A stretch of DNA of 64,000 nt from CAADGU01 sp964467705 (GCA_964467705.1 CAYXUZ010000008.1:1-64000), one strand, 5' to 3'; shown: positions 47,509 through 57,287, counted from the first letter of the stretch. The notes: generated from the sequence alone by a model not told the origin. Made by a program: numbers and translations.

Positions 47509-50500
47509 ATGAATAATCAGAAAGTTTATTTACGTTTAGGACGACCAGTCTGCTTACTGGTTATTTTGTTAGTAGGTGCGCTGCTGGTGGGAAACCAGAA
47601 TACCCAACCGGTAGTTGCGGATGCAGAAGCTGTACAGTCTCTTTATGAAAGTGGGCCGTTTGTTAATAGTCCGCTTAGTGGAGCGGGTGGCGCTGATGAG
47701 AGTATCTTGCAGACCAATTTGTTTGGCATGAGCATATTCGGTTTCGGCAACCAGGTTTTATCCGGCAACCGTCTGGCTGATGATTTTACGGTGACAGATG
47801 CGAATGGCTGGGACGTAGAATCTATTACCTTTTTTGCCTACCAGACTGGTTCTACCACTGCTTCCACGATCACGGCCGTGAACTACCGCATTTGGGATGG
47901 CTCTCCGGCTGACCCTGCCAGCCAGGTCATCTTCGGCGACACGGCAACTAACCGTCTGATTGGCACAACCTGGACCAATGCTTACCGCGTTACGGAAACA
48001 ACGGGCGGCGCAACGGATCGCCCCATTATGACGGTTGTGGCCAGTGCGGGTTTCCATTTAGCGCTTGGCACCTATTGGGTAGACTGGCAAGTGGATGGGT
48101 CACTGGCTTCCGGCCCCTGGGCAGTGCCCATCACTGTGTGGGGGCAAAAAAGTACCGGAAACGCGATTCAATACCTGTTGTCCACAGGTCTGTGGGACGC
48201 CGCGTTGGACAATGGGGCGCAGCAAGGTTTTCCTTTTGTGGTCAATGGTGTGCCGCCACACGACCTGTTTGTTAATCGCCGCACGGTGTCAAACCTGCCT
48301 TATCTCAACCAGGTGACGACTACGTCTGGCACAACCAGCCCAGATGATCCCAATTTTCCCTGCGGCTCTGCCGATCAGGGTAACAGGTCGGTCTGGTATC
48401 GGTACACACCCACAACCGACACTTCTATTGTCGCCCATACAAATGGCAGCAGCTTTGATACCATGTTAGCTGTGTGGACGGGTATGGCCGGTAGTTTGAC
48501 AAATGTGGCCTGTGATGATGACGGGGGAACAGGGTTTGACAGTTATTTGGAATTTAAGGCCAGAGCGGGAACAACCTATTATTTGGAAGTAGCGTCCTAT
48601 AATGCCGGCCCCGGCGGCGACCTGATGCTGTCGGTGATCGAGGGTGATAAGTGGGCCTATCGGGGACCGGAACGGCCGTCACCCACCATTAACGAACTGA
48701 CCATTGACCCTACTACCCCGGAAACTGTTTACGCGGCAACTACGGAGGGTGTTTACAAGAGCACCAACGGCGGCAGCAGTTGGTCGGCGCGGCTGAACGG
48801 CCTGGGCACGTTTGGCGGTTTGGAAGTGACCAATGCGGTTCTCGCGCCCGATGATGCGCAAACCGTTTACATTTCCACCTGGGGTGATGGCGTCTATAGA
48901 AGTACCGACGGTGGTAATAATTGGATACTGCTCCGCTCCCTGCCAGAAACGATTTATGGAACGGCAGCCCAACTTATTGCCGGGGAATGGGTACACCAGA
49001 TTGGCCCGCCCTCTTACATACCGCTGGCCGCAGGCTTGCCGCTGGCGGAAATGAGTGAAGAGATGGTTGATGCGGACACGGCCGTTGACCTGAAGCAAGA
49101 GCTAGACTTCTCCGCGCCACTCAGAGAAACAGACGATGAAATGTATCGTGTGCCACAAGAGATTCAATGGGTGCCGGCCCGTTACTTAGCCATTCATCCT
49201 ACCAATGCTGACCGACTCATTGTGGCTGTTTCCGGCCGAGGTTTTTATATGACCCAGGATGGGGGTGATTCCTGGGACGAACTGGATATGCCTGGGGCTA
49301 CTTTAGACAGTGGGCGGGCCATCGCCTTTTCACCTTCTTCGCCCAACATTGCCTACGCTTCCAGAGGCGACTGGGGCGCGAATGGCGGCATTTTCCGCTC
49401 CACTAACGGCGGCCAAAACTGGACGATGGTGGACGGTAATGCGATGGTGACTGGTGTTGCCACCCAATTTGCGGTGCATCCCACAACGCCTAATACAGTG
49501 CTGGCTACTACCATTGGGCAAGGCGTGATGAAAACTACAGACGGCGGCCAAATCTGGAATCCCAGCAATAACGGCCTGGGGGAAACCAATTTGCTCAATA
49601 TTGAGTATTCGCGTGCTGACCCTAATCTTGTCTTTGCTACCGGCGTTTTTTACGTTTGGAAAAGCGTGGATGGGGGCGATAACTGGACGGTGGCGGATGC
49701 CGCCTTCCCTGACCTGAACGTCAGTGGATTGGCGCTACACCCAACAAACACGGCCGTAGCTTACGCTGGCTCACAGCAAACCTATTGGGGGCCATTCTAT
49801 TTTGGCGGCGGCATCTATAAGACGGTTGACGGCGGCACTACTCTGGTCAGGCAAACCAGTGGTATGCAAAGGACTTACGTTCTGGATATGGAAGCTGATC
49901 CAAATGACCCGATGATGGTATATGCAGGCACATGGGGATCAGGCATCTACCGCAGCACAGATGGTGGTAAGACCTGGGCACAGGCTAACAAGGGATTACC
50001 TTTGCCTTTTGTATATGCACTCGAAGCCACAACCGGTCCTGGTGGTACCGTCTTGTATGCCGGGACGTTTTACAGTGGTTGGGCGCTGTTCGTTAGTTAT
50101 GATCGAGGCATTTCCTGGCAGGAATTACCAACAACAGACCTGCCAGCTTTCGCTCAGGCGGTGTTTGATGTGGAATCACGCACGGGGTCTTATGATAGTC
50201 TGGCCATTGCCACGGCCGATGGCATTTATGTGAGTGATAATGCCGGGACGAACTGGTATCACAGTCAAGTCAATGGGGTGGCCACGGAAAATATCATTCT
50301 GGATATTGAGTCAGTACCCGGCGTTACCGATCGTTTGGTGGCCGGAACGTATGGTGATGGTGTGTATTACAGTGGTGATACCGGTTACAATTGGAGTTTT
50401 GCTACTGGCGAGCCATCTACCCTGGTATTTGGTCTGAGCAATGCACCAGATGTAGCGCAAGCCACCCATGTGTATGCGGCGAATGCTGGTGTATCGGCGT

Positions 50501-50865
50501 TTACGGGGGGCACGGCCGTTGCCGGTCTTTCTCATAGTGTAGATGGCGGCGTCACCTGGCAGGCAGTAGATGATGATGCGTTGGTCGGGTTGTCTTTCCG
50601 CTCCATAGACCATGCGTTGACCGGTACTGGTGACATTTTTGCAGGCAGCGTAGGGCAGGGTATGTGGGTTTCGCCAGATTATTCTGGCAAGTGGTTCCAT
50701 ATGACACAGGGTTTTACGCCGACGCGGGTACGGTCGGTAGATGCCGATTTTGCTTTGCCAGATAAGGTGTTTGTGGGTACGGATGGGCAGGGGGCCTGGT
50801 GGTTCCACATGATTGAGTCTCCGACACTATACTCAATCAACCTACCGATGGTGCGCAAGCCCTGA
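47509..50865 (+). CDS. Large secreted BNR-repeat beta-propeller protein
   Basis: 1118 residues from ATG 47509, with AGGAGGA upstream. A signal peptide (VCLLVILLVGALLVG) is followed by a domain to about residue 240, a PPC-like beta domain (CGSADQGNRSVWYRYTPTTD to YYLEVASYN), and then at least ten BNR/sialidase-type words, for example STNGGSSW, STDGGNNW, TQDGGDSW, SVDGGDNW and STDGGKTW. These form one or two beta-propellers of the Vps10/photosystem-stability-factor type. The C-terminus ends INLPMVRKP, resembling the xLPLV tails common in secreted Chloroflexota proteins. It probably acts on or binds extracellular material; the ligand is unknown. Confidence 0.88.
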   Translation: MNNQKVYLRLGRPVCLLVILLVGALLVGNQNTQPVVADAEAVQSLYESGPFVNSPLSGAGGADESILQTNLFGMSIFGFGNQVLSGNRLADDFTVTDANGWDVESITFFAYQTGSTTASTITAVNYRIWDGSPADPASQVIFGDTATNRLIGTTWTNAYRVTETTGGATDRPIMTVVASAGFHLALGTYWVDWQVDGSLASGPWAVPITVWGQKSTGNAIQYLLSTGLWDAALDNGAQQGFPFVVNGVPPHDLFVNRRTVSNLPYLNQVTTTSGTTSPDDPNFPCGSADQGNRSVWYRYTPTTDTSIVAHTNGSSFDTMLAVWTGMAGSLTNVACDDDGGTGFDSYLEFKARAGTTYYLEVASYNAGPGGDLMLSVIEGDKWAYRGPERPSPTINELTIDPTTPETVYAATTEGVYKSTNGGSSWSARLNGLGTFGGLEVTNAVLAPDDAQTVYISTWGDGVYRSTDGGNNWILLRSLPETIYGTAAQLIAGEWVHQIGPPSYIPLAAGLPLAEMSEEMVDADTAVDLKQELDFSAPLRETDDEMYRVPQEIQWVPARYLAIHPTNADRLIVAVSGRGFYMTQDGGDSWDELDMPGATLDSGRAIAFSPSSPNIAYASRGDWGANGGIFRSTNGGQNWTMVDGNAMVTGVATQFAVHPTTPNTVLATTIGQGVMKTTDGGQIWNPSNNGLGETNLLNIEYSRADPNLVFATGVFYVWKSVDGGDNWTVADAAFPDLNVSGLALHPTNTAVAYAGSQQTYWGPFYFGGGIYKTVDGGTTLVRQTSGMQRTYVLDMEADPNDPMMVYAGTWGSGIYRSTDGGKTWAQANKGLPLPFVYALEATTGPGGTVLYAGTFYSGWALFVSYDRGISWQELPTTDLPAFAQAVFDVESRTGSYDSLAIATADGIYVSDNAGTNWYHSQVNGVATENIILDIESVPGVTDRLVAGTYGDGVYYSGDTGYNWSFATGEPSTLVFGLSNAPDVAQATHVYAANAGVSAFTGGTAVAGLSHSVDGGVTWQAVDDDALVGLSFRSIDHALTGTGDIFAGSVGQGMWVSPDYSGKWFHMTQGFTPTRVRSVDADFALPDKVFVGTDGQGAWWFHMIESPTLYSINLPMVRKP

Positions 50866-50875
50866 TAAAAGCCCT

Positions 50876-50945
50876 AACAGATCACGGATGAGAAGGTTAT
50901 TTGTGGAAGAATCTATCCATGAGAACCGTTCATCCGTGATCTGTT
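50876..50945. repeat. Palindromic spacer overlapping the Mrr-like gene end
   Basis: AACAGATCACGGATGA (50876-50891) is mirrored by TCATCCGTGATCTGTT (50930-50945). The right arm encodes the last residues (ETDHG) and stop of the minus-strand Mrr-like gene. It lies between convergent genes and may terminate both. Confidence 0.82.
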
Positions 50946-51598
50946 TCTTTCATAACGGTAATAATGTGGGTAAGAGTACGGCCGTCAATCAACGTCATTG
51001 GTTTGCCCTGTGCCCAGGCGCGGGCGGCATCGGAAATATCGGCTGTTGTCACCAGGAAAGCGTGCGACACTCGTTCGTGCATCAACGTGCCATATAGTTC
51101 CCGTACAATGTCCGGGCCGATGCTCTTGCGGTATCGTTTGCACTGGACAATCGCTTCTTTGCCGTTGGGTTGAGTCAGCCGTAAATCCACGCCATTATCT
51201 CCGCGACGGCCGTGCAGCTTTACTCGATACCCTTTCTGTCGGAACAAATCAGCCACGTACTGCTCAAATTCGTAGGGTTGCAGAGCATATAGCTGCTCCA
51301 GGTCTAGGGGGGCAACGGCCGTAAACGTTCTGTTTCCCCTCTGCCACCACAACAGCCCCCACATGAGCGCCAAAGTCACAAACCCAGCGATTTCGGCCAG
51401 CCGCAGCAGTTCCAGGAAAGATACCGGTAACTGTGCCAGCCACTCTGGCTGGCTGATGATACGCACAAAGAGCCACAGCAAGTAGACGGCCGTGAGGATG
51501 ATGATGAGGGTACGGCCGTGACCCACTGACCGTCCCTTCTCGTCAGAACGCAGCCGAACCCCATTCTGAAAAATGCGTACTTCGTACCGGGCCAGCAT
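50930..51598 (-). CDS. Membrane-tethered Mrr-like restriction endonuclease
   Basis: 222 residues. Two membrane helices (TLIIILTAVYLLWLFVRII; LAEIAGFVTLALMWGLLWW) are followed by an Mrr_cat nuclease domain: PYEFEQYVADLFRQKGYRVK, RRGDNGVDLRL (catalytic Asp) and the QxK motif EAIVQCKRYRKS, then FLVTTADISDAARAWA. Soluble Mrr enzymes cut methylated DNA; membrane-bound forms are widespread and of unclear role. They may act on incoming DNA at the membrane. It is close to the EcoRV-type genes but separately transcribed. Confidence 0.88.
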   Translation of the reverse strand: MLARYEVRIFQNGVRLRSDEKGRSVGHGRTLIIILTAVYLLWLFVRIISQPEWLAQLPVSFLELLRLAEIAGFVTLALMWGLLWWQRGNRTFTAVAPLDLEQLYALQPYEFEQYVADLFRQKGYRVKLHGRRGDNGVDLRLTQPNGKEAIVQCKRYRKSIGPDIVRELYGTLMHERVSHAFLVTTADISDAARAWAQGKPMTLIDGRTLTHIITVMKETDHG

Positions 51599-51608
51599 AC
51601 CATGAAAG

Positions 51609-51645
51609 AAAGCAGGGTAGAGCCATGGCTCTACCCTGCTTTTTT
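51609..51645 (-). terminator. Perfect stem-loop, probable intrinsic terminator
   Basis: AAAGCAGGGTAGAGCC and its exact inverse GGCTCTACCCTGCTTT form a perfect palindrome at 51609-51642. Read on the minus strand it is followed by TTTC then TTTC. It sits directly after the stop of the minus-strand membrane gene at 51644 and before the Mrr-like gene, so it separates the two. Confidence 0.85.
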
Positions 51646-51997
51646 AATGCCCAAACCCCTTGCGGATTTCCGGGCGAGTGAGGTAATAGATGATGACTGC
51701 ACTGAGGATCAGGCTGAAAAAACCGAGGTATTGGTCGGCCCAAAAATAGGCCAGAATTTCACGGGCGATATGCACAAATTGAAAGATGAGCGTCAACGTC
51801 CATGACCAGGGCTTCATCACCCAGGTGGCAAAACCGAGCGCAAACATAATGATGCCCATCACCAGCGCCAGCAAAGCCAGCGTATTGTTGTTGCCAAAAC
51901 TGCCGTAGACGTAATCAAAAAAAGCTACCGATACCAGATAAGCTCCCAAAAACACCTGCGAAAACGAAATCAGATAAACACCAGTTGGACGATCCAT
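51644..51997 (-). CDS. Four-helix small membrane protein
   Basis: 117 residues with four predicted membrane helices (ISFSQVFLGAYLVSVAFFDY; LALLALVMGIIMFALGFATW; SWTLTLIFQFVHIAREILAY; FFSLILSAVIIYYLTRPEI). GGAGGAGAA lies before the ATG at 51997. This layout resembles DoxX-like or DUF2127-like small membrane proteins, but no motif assigns it. Transcription should end at the stem-loop at 51609. Confidence 0.7.
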   Translation of the reverse strand: MDRPTGVYLISFSQVFLGAYLVSVAFFDYVYGSFGNNNTLALLALVMGIIMFALGFATWVMKPWSWTLTLIFQFVHIAREILAYFWADQYLGFFSLILSAVIIYYLTRPEIRKGFGH

Positions 51998-52266
51998 TTC
52001 TCCTCCTTGTTGTTATGAGTGGTGTGTAATCAAAACATGTGCGGGATTGTAACATACCAGTTACACAAGGTTAAAGGCAATTGTACGTCTGATGTGACAA
52101 AGAGTACCAGATCATATACTTTGATTTGTGTTTGCTGATTAACGATAGCTAAACGATGCCGGACTAGAGTATAGACATTATCAGCCGTCGCTTTCTGAAA
52201 ACAATACCAGGTGTGGTCAAGTTTCCAGAAATCAATTAATTCCTTAGATCAAAAGGAGACAAAATT

Positions 52267-52533
52267 ATGAGAGTTGAACCCGTAGTCGTAATAAATGGTC
52301 TGATTACACTCATCGAGGCCATTTTGGCCTTGGCTGTAGGCTTTGGCCTGAACTGGACGCCAGAACAAGTGGGGCTGGTGGTGGCAGTGGTAGTTGCTTT
52401 TAGCAGCCTCATTACAACCCTATGGACACGAAGCCAGGTTACTCCCGTCGCAAATCCCCGCAATAATGAGCGTCAGCGTCTTGTGCCTGAATTGAAGACT
52501 GGTTATCACTGCTTTCTGAATTTAGGGGTATAA
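52267..52533 (+). CDS. Small holin-like membrane protein
   Basis: 88 residues with AAAAGGAGA upstream. Two hydrophobic segments separated by a short loop (VVINGLITLIEAILALAVGF; VGLVVAVVVAFSSLITTLW), then TRSQVTPVANPRNNERQR. The arrangement and the SQVTPVANP tail resemble small membrane proteins of phages that are called putative holins. No lysin gene is near. A promoter-like TATAGA lies about 100 bases upstream. Confidence 0.6.
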   Translation: MRVEPVVVINGLITLIEAILALAVGFGLNWTPEQVGLVVAVVVAFSSLITTLWTRSQVTPVANPRNNERQRLVPELKTGYHCFLNLGV

Positions 52534-52535
52534 GA

Positions 52536-52562
52536 GCAGACAGGTTTACCAAACCTGTCTGC
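52536..52562. repeat. Hairpin with 12-bp stem
   Basis: GCAGACAGGTTT pairs with AAACCTGTCTGC over the loop ACC, starting 3 bases after the stop of the holin-like gene. No T-run follows. Confidence 0.8.
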
Positions 52563-52623
52563 CCCACCAGTGTGACACGATGGCAACGAGTAAAAGGTTG
52601 CCATTCGCCTGCTTGATCTACAT

Positions 52624-52845
52624 ATGGAAAGGGATGAGGTGTTTGAGGTGGTAACGGCCGTGAATGAGGCACTGCTAGATTTCATGCAAGCATACATCGT
52701 CAAAATTGACGAGGTTTTCCCTCTGACCATTGAAGGGCAGGATTATATGCTACAATGTGCCTCACTTGCCGGTGGAATAAAGTTGCATTTTACAGAACAG
52801 CCCACACCCAAAACACACAGATGCTGCATAATCGTCCACATTTAA
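52624..52845 (+). CDS. Short ORF of uncertain reality
   Basis: 73 residues. The first 55 or so look protein-like (VTAVNEALLDFMQAYIVKID), with one ACGGCCGT octamer in the TAV frame, but the C-terminus is Cys- and His-rich and ends near a TTTAA run. No ribosome site precedes the ATG. It could be a real small gene or a decayed one. Confidence 0.35.
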   Translation: MERDEVFEVVTAVNEALLDFMQAYIVKIDEVFPLTIEGQDYMLQCASLAGGIKLHFTEQPTPKTHRCCIIVHI

Positions 52846-52923
52846 CGGTAGTTTCGCGATTGGCAGTCATACTAACCCACAACATTAGATTTCGGCTATC
52901 TACCTGCATAAGGAGGAATCAAG

Positions 52924-54366
52924 ATGAGCACAGAAGTTTGGCAAGAACGATGGGAAATATTGAACAGGCAAATTTTGGCTCTGCAAAACCAGCTTGAACA
53001 GTATGGCGACTTTCCGCGCAAACAGTCTTTGGCACAGTTAGTCAGCCACCTGCGCCACTTTGCCGAAAAACAGTTTCGCTACTTTTATGACGGGTTTCGT
53101 GAAGGCAAGCTATTACCCTCAGATAAGTACCCGCCAGAGTATGCCCTCACTGTGACTCTGGAACAGATCGCTTATGATCTGGAAGCCTTGCAGAAGGCCA
53201 TTCATCAGCGCCAGGACAACCGGGAAGTGGCTCGTTGGGCATTGGAGGTATCGGAGACATTGGCCTGGCAGGCTCTGAAACCATTTGTACAGCCATTCGA
53301 CTTGAACGACATCACCGTAATCACCTATTTTCAGAAATTTCCCGAAATTCGGATGATTCCCTACGCCTCTGTCGCCCTGGTTGGCATTCCCATGTCCTGC
53401 ATCCCTTTACCAGATCAGGGTGGAGGCCCCGTTATTCAAGATTATCTGGCGATTCCACACGAAATAGGCCATTTTATTTATTGGTACGGCAAGATTACAG
53501 ATAATGAAGGCAATAAGGTGCGGGTGCGTCGTTATCTGGCCAAACAATTAAATGAGTTGGATTGGGGAGAAGATTGGATTGAAGAAGTATTTGCCGATGT
53601 GGTCGGCTGTTTGATTGCCGGGCCGGCAATTGCGCAAAGTTTTCAAGATTTACAACGGCGTGTTTCCGTAGAAAAATTTTTTCGAGATGATGGTGACCAC
53701 CCGGCACCGGTCTTACGCCCAGATATTTATACAAAGGTGTTGCGCAAGAAATGGGGCATGGAATGGGCAGTAGAACTTAACACTCGTTGGCAGAAGAGTC
53801 GCCAAGAACGGGAGAAGATGCTTCTGAAAGCAGAGGGAGAGTCCGGACTTGAGTTTCTCTATAAACAGAAAGGAGAAAAGAAATCGGTGGATAAGGCCAT
53901 CCACCTGGTTGATAGTAAAGATGATCCGTTAATTGATAGTAAGCTGGATGGGCCAATAGATATTATGGTCATAAACATGTTTTCACTAATTGATTGGCCC
54001 GGAATGGGGTGGTGGCATGATTATTTCCAGGATGTATCTCGGAAAAATTCAGATCCCTACGAATTGTTTGGCGATCATTTTCGTAGTTACTTTGTTAATG
54101 AAAAAAGTCAAGATGTAAAGAACAAACCGCTAGAGCAACCTAGAGATGATGTCTACCAACAAAGCCATGAAACGTTACTGGAAGAGTGGAAAAAGGAAGG
54201 CCAGGATATAGCCAATCAAGGCGGGCAATCTCCTGTAGAATCAGAAGAAATTGCCGTTAGTACGATTGAATCAGATAAAATCTCCCCGCAAATCTGGATA
54301 ACGGTTTTGAGAGCAGGAGGATGGTCAACAAGAGGGCCTGTAGATAACCCAACAGGTGGGGGATAA
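52924..54366 (+). CDS. Unrecognised zincin-like protein (HExxH)
   Basis: 480 residues with AGGAGG upstream. Residues 179-183 read HEIGH (DYLAIPHEIGHFIYWYGK), and EEVFAD at 220-225 could give the third zinc ligand, a layout like gluzincin metallopeptidases. The N-terminal 150 residues are helical; the C-terminal third is charged and repetitive. The tail ends ILRAGGWSTRGPVDN-like glycine-rich sequence. No signal peptide, so it is cytoplasmic. There are no ACGGCCGT copies in 1.4 kb and the base use differs from its neighbours. Neither family nor substrate is recognised. Confidence 0.6.
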   Translation: MSTEVWQERWEILNRQILALQNQLEQYGDFPRKQSLAQLVSHLRHFAEKQFRYFYDGFREGKLLPSDKYPPEYALTVTLEQIAYDLEALQKAIHQRQDNREVARWALEVSETLAWQALKPFVQPFDLNDITVITYFQKFPEIRMIPYASVALVGIPMSCIPLPDQGGGPVIQDYLAIPHEIGHFIYWYGKITDNEGNKVRVRRYLAKQLNELDWGEDWIEEVFADVVGCLIAGPAIAQSFQDLQRRVSVEKFFRDDGDHPAPVLRPDIYTKVLRKKWGMEWAVELNTRWQKSRQEREKMLLKAEGESGLEFLYKQKGEKKSVDKAIHLVDSKDDPLIDSKLDGPIDIMVINMFSLIDWPGMGWWHDYFQDVSRKNSDPYELFGDHFRSYFVNEKSQDVKNKPLEQPRDDVYQQSHETLLEEWKKEGQDIANQGGQSPVESEEIAVSTIESDKISPQIWITVLRAGGWSTRGPVDNPTGGG

Positions 54367-54395
54367 GGGGATATGAAGCTCTTTGTTCGGGCGAC

Positions 54396-57287
54396 TCAAG
54401 AGTTCAGTCGCTTATGGGACTCTCTTAACAATCTGGGATGTTGTAATTGTTCAGCTATGGCTAACGCTTCCTTCCATTTTGCCACTGCCTCAGCGGGCTG
54501 GTTTAATTCCTGATGAATGTCACCAATACACAGCAGCAAATCGGCCATCAGTAAGGAGTAGTTTAGCTCTTGACACAGGTTCAAACTTTGAGACCCATAT
54601 TCAAGAGCCTCCTGGTAATTTGTTGTACTCATGTAGACCAGACACAGTTGATAAAGCGCCGAGGCCTGTGCCCCTATGTCACCGATAGTGATTAACAATT
54701 GCAGTCCATCATGGGCGTAGGTTTTCGCAGAATCAAAATGCTTTTGTCGCCTATAGACCTCTGACAATCGAATACAAATCATCGCCTCTTCGCCTTTATC
54801 TTGATACTTGTGGCAAAGTTCTAAAGTGTGAAGGCCATACTGTTCAGCTTCTTCAAGGTGATTCAAAACGATGGCAATACTGGTCATCAGGTTGAGAGTG
54901 AGGATTGAGGCTTTCGGCTCATTTTCCGCCTTCTGTATTTCGTAAGCATTTCTGGCGAGCTTTTCAGATGCAGCATATTTCCCTTGAAAGAAGTAAATGC
55001 GAGCCTGGAGATATAATGTATCGGCAATACCTGGGTGATCGTTGAATCTCTCCCAAAGATGTTGGCTTTGCACAGCCAATGACTGTGCTACATCGTAGTC
55101 GGCCTGCTCAAGCGCAATTCTTGCCAGATCATACTTTATTCGAGCTTCTGGTCGCCAATCTGAAATCAACTCACAGATTTGTTGGGCTGTACCCAGCAAT
55201 GCTTTTGCTTCCGTATACTCTTTTTGTTCAATACAGGCACGTGCCCACATGTTTAGTAAATGTACCTGCACATTTGCCTCTTGCATGATAGATGCGGCCG
55301 TATATGCCGATTGGTAGCCCTGGCGGGCTTGCGTGTAACGGCCGCGCGCAAACCAAGCATCATGCAAAGCATCCGCAAAATCTATAACCGTTTGCCACAG
55401 TTTATTATTATGGGCGGCTTGCATGGCGGCCATCAGGTTGTCCCACTCCGGGCGCAGGGCGTCGTAGTCGTGCTGGTGTTGTTGGGCAAAGGTGAGGAAG
55501 GTATGTGCCACACGGCCGTACCACACCCCCGCCTCTCCCGCCTCCAACAGCTTCTCCCGCGCAAAGTCCGCCAACAGTGGGTGCTGCCGGTAGCGCGTGG
55601 CTCCCTCCTCCTGCGCTAACGACAGCGCCACCAGTGCAAACAGCCGGTCTTCCGTCTCATACCGGTTATGCCCGGCAATACCGGCCATCAGATCGGCGGC
55701 AAAACTACGGCCGTTGAAAACCCCCATTAAGGCAAACATCTGCCGCTCCTGTGCATCCAGGGTGTCATAGCTGATGGCAAACGAAGCCCGCACCGCCCGG
55801 TCGCTGATTTTCAGTTCCGACAGACGCTGCTTCTCATCGCGCAACCGGGGCACAATGTCTGCCAGTTTGCGGCGCGGCCGTGACCGCAAGCGTTGGCCGA
55901 TGATTTCCACTGCCAGTGGCAAGTTTTGTAGCAGATCGCATATTTGGGCGGTTGATTCTGGTTCAGCATTCACCCGCTGTTCGCCGAGAATGTGTGTCAA
56001 AAGGCAACGGCCGTCCGCCGCCGACAATTCCGCCAATCGCCACACCTGCGCATCCAACCCATAGGCCAAATCCTGGTCACGAGTGGTGAGCAGAACGCGG
56101 CAGTGGGAGCCATTGGGCAGCAACGGCCGTATGCGCGACACACTGACTACATCATCCAGCACTAACAGCACCCGTTTCTCGGCCAGCACCCCCCGGAACG
56201 CATTTGCCATGCTCTCCAAATCGGTCAGGCGGGAAAAGTCATAACCATACGCCTGTGCCCAACTTTCCAGCACGGCCGTTGGCTCACTCACCGCCACCGT
56301 CGCCCACAACACCCCATCGGCAAAATGCTCCTGCAACGTATGGGCAATCTCCCCGGCCAGTGACGATTTTCCCACCCCACCCATGCCTACCAACGCCTGA
56401 ATAGGAGGCTCATTTTCCGCTTGCAAAGCCGCCATAATCGCATCGCGCACTCCTTCCCGGCCCACGAAATGGAGCAACTGCGGCGGCGCCTGAAAGGGCG
56501 GCGACCAGGTTTGGGGTGGCGGAGTGGGCAAAATGGCGGCTTCAGCGGCCGTAATCTCGCCGCGCCAGATTTTTTGGTAGAGTGCCGTTGTATCCGGTTC
56601 TGGCTCCAGTCCGTCCTCGTCGAGCAGCGCCTCGTACCGTTCATAATGGGTACACGCCTCATTCACCTGCCGCGTCAGCGCCAACAGCAGCATCATTTCC
56701 CGGTTGGCCTCTTCAAAATAAGGGTTCAGGTCAAGCAGCCGGGTAATCGTAGCGATGGCCGGGATATACTGCCCTTGTGTTTTGTAATGGACGGTCAACA
56801 GATAAAGGGCGGTGGTCATTTGCGTTTCCAGGGCGCGTCGTTTCTGTTCCGCCCACTCTTCAAACCCTTCAGCCTCTTTGAGCCGTAACCCCGTCAGGAA
56901 TTCCCCTTGATACAGGTTCACCGCTCGCTGCAACTGTGCCAGCGTCGGTTCGGAATTTCGCAAACAATCCTGGAACTCATCCACGTCCAGCCAGTAGTCA
57001 CTTTCGGTTTTAAAAGCGATGGAAAATTTGGGGCTTTCTACAAAGGCACTTAATTCCCGATTGAGGGCCAATAGTGCTCCTGGCCCGCGCAAATTTGCCA
57101 GCTTTTTCTCTGGCGACATGGTTTCATCGGAAAATAGCATTTCCCCCAATCGTTCCCGCGTTTGTTGTTGTCTGGTCACTATCAGGAAGAAAAGCAAGGC
57201 CTGCGCCTTTCCGGGCAAGCCAGCGAGCAGTTGACCATTCAACTTAATTTTGGGAGAACCTAACAAGGATATTTCCAGGCGGGCCAT
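54396..57287 (-). CDS. SARP-type regulator: winged helix, BTAD, NB-ARC and TPR
   Basis: 963 residues. The order of domains is: winged helix 1-95 (LEISLLGSPKIKLNGQLLAG), bacterial transcriptional activator domain about 100-245 (QRAVNLYQGEFLTGLRLKEA; NPYFEEANREMMLLLA), NB-ARC ATPase with Walker A VGMGGVGKSSLAGEIA and Walker B VLLVLDDVVSV, and from about 640 tetratricopeptide repeats, each near 40 residues. This is the AfsR/SARP or GutR-like STAND class of signal-activated transcription regulators; an unknown ligand or protein is sensed by the TPRs. It is transcribed toward the zincin gene and away from the small gene at 57442. Confidence 0.9.
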   Translation of the reverse strand: MARLEISLLGSPKIKLNGQLLAGLPGKAQALLFFLIVTRQQQTRERLGEMLFSDETMSPEKKLANLRGPGALLALNRELSAFVESPKFSIAFKTESDYWLDVDEFQDCLRNSEPTLAQLQRAVNLYQGEFLTGLRLKEAEGFEEWAEQKRRALETQMTTALYLLTVHYKTQGQYIPAIATITRLLDLNPYFEEANREMMLLLALTRQVNEACTHYERYEALLDEDGLEPEPDTTALYQKIWRGEITAAEAAILPTPPPQTWSPPFQAPPQLLHFVGREGVRDAIMAALQAENEPPIQALVGMGGVGKSSLAGEIAHTLQEHFADGVLWATVAVSEPTAVLESWAQAYGYDFSRLTDLESMANAFRGVLAEKRVLLVLDDVVSVSRIRPLLPNGSHCRVLLTTRDQDLAYGLDAQVWRLAELSAADGRCLLTHILGEQRVNAEPESTAQICDLLQNLPLAVEIIGQRLRSRPRRKLADIVPRLRDEKQRLSELKISDRAVRASFAISYDTLDAQERQMFALMGVFNGRSFAADLMAGIAGHNRYETEDRLFALVALSLAQEEGATRYRQHPLLADFAREKLLEAGEAGVWYGRVAHTFLTFAQQHQHDYDALRPEWDNLMAAMQAAHNNKLWQTVIDFADALHDAWFARGRYTQARQGYQSAYTAASIMQEANVQVHLLNMWARACIEQKEYTEAKALLGTAQQICELISDWRPEARIKYDLARIALEQADYDVAQSLAVQSQHLWERFNDHPGIADTLYLQARIYFFQGKYAASEKLARNAYEIQKAENEPKASILTLNLMTSIAIVLNHLEEAEQYGLHTLELCHKYQDKGEEAMICIRLSEVYRRQKHFDSAKTYAHDGLQLLITIGDIGAQASALYQLCLVYMSTTNYQEALEYGSQSLNLCQELNYSLLMADLLLCIGDIHQELNQPAEAVAKWKEALAIAEQLQHPRLLRESHKRLNS

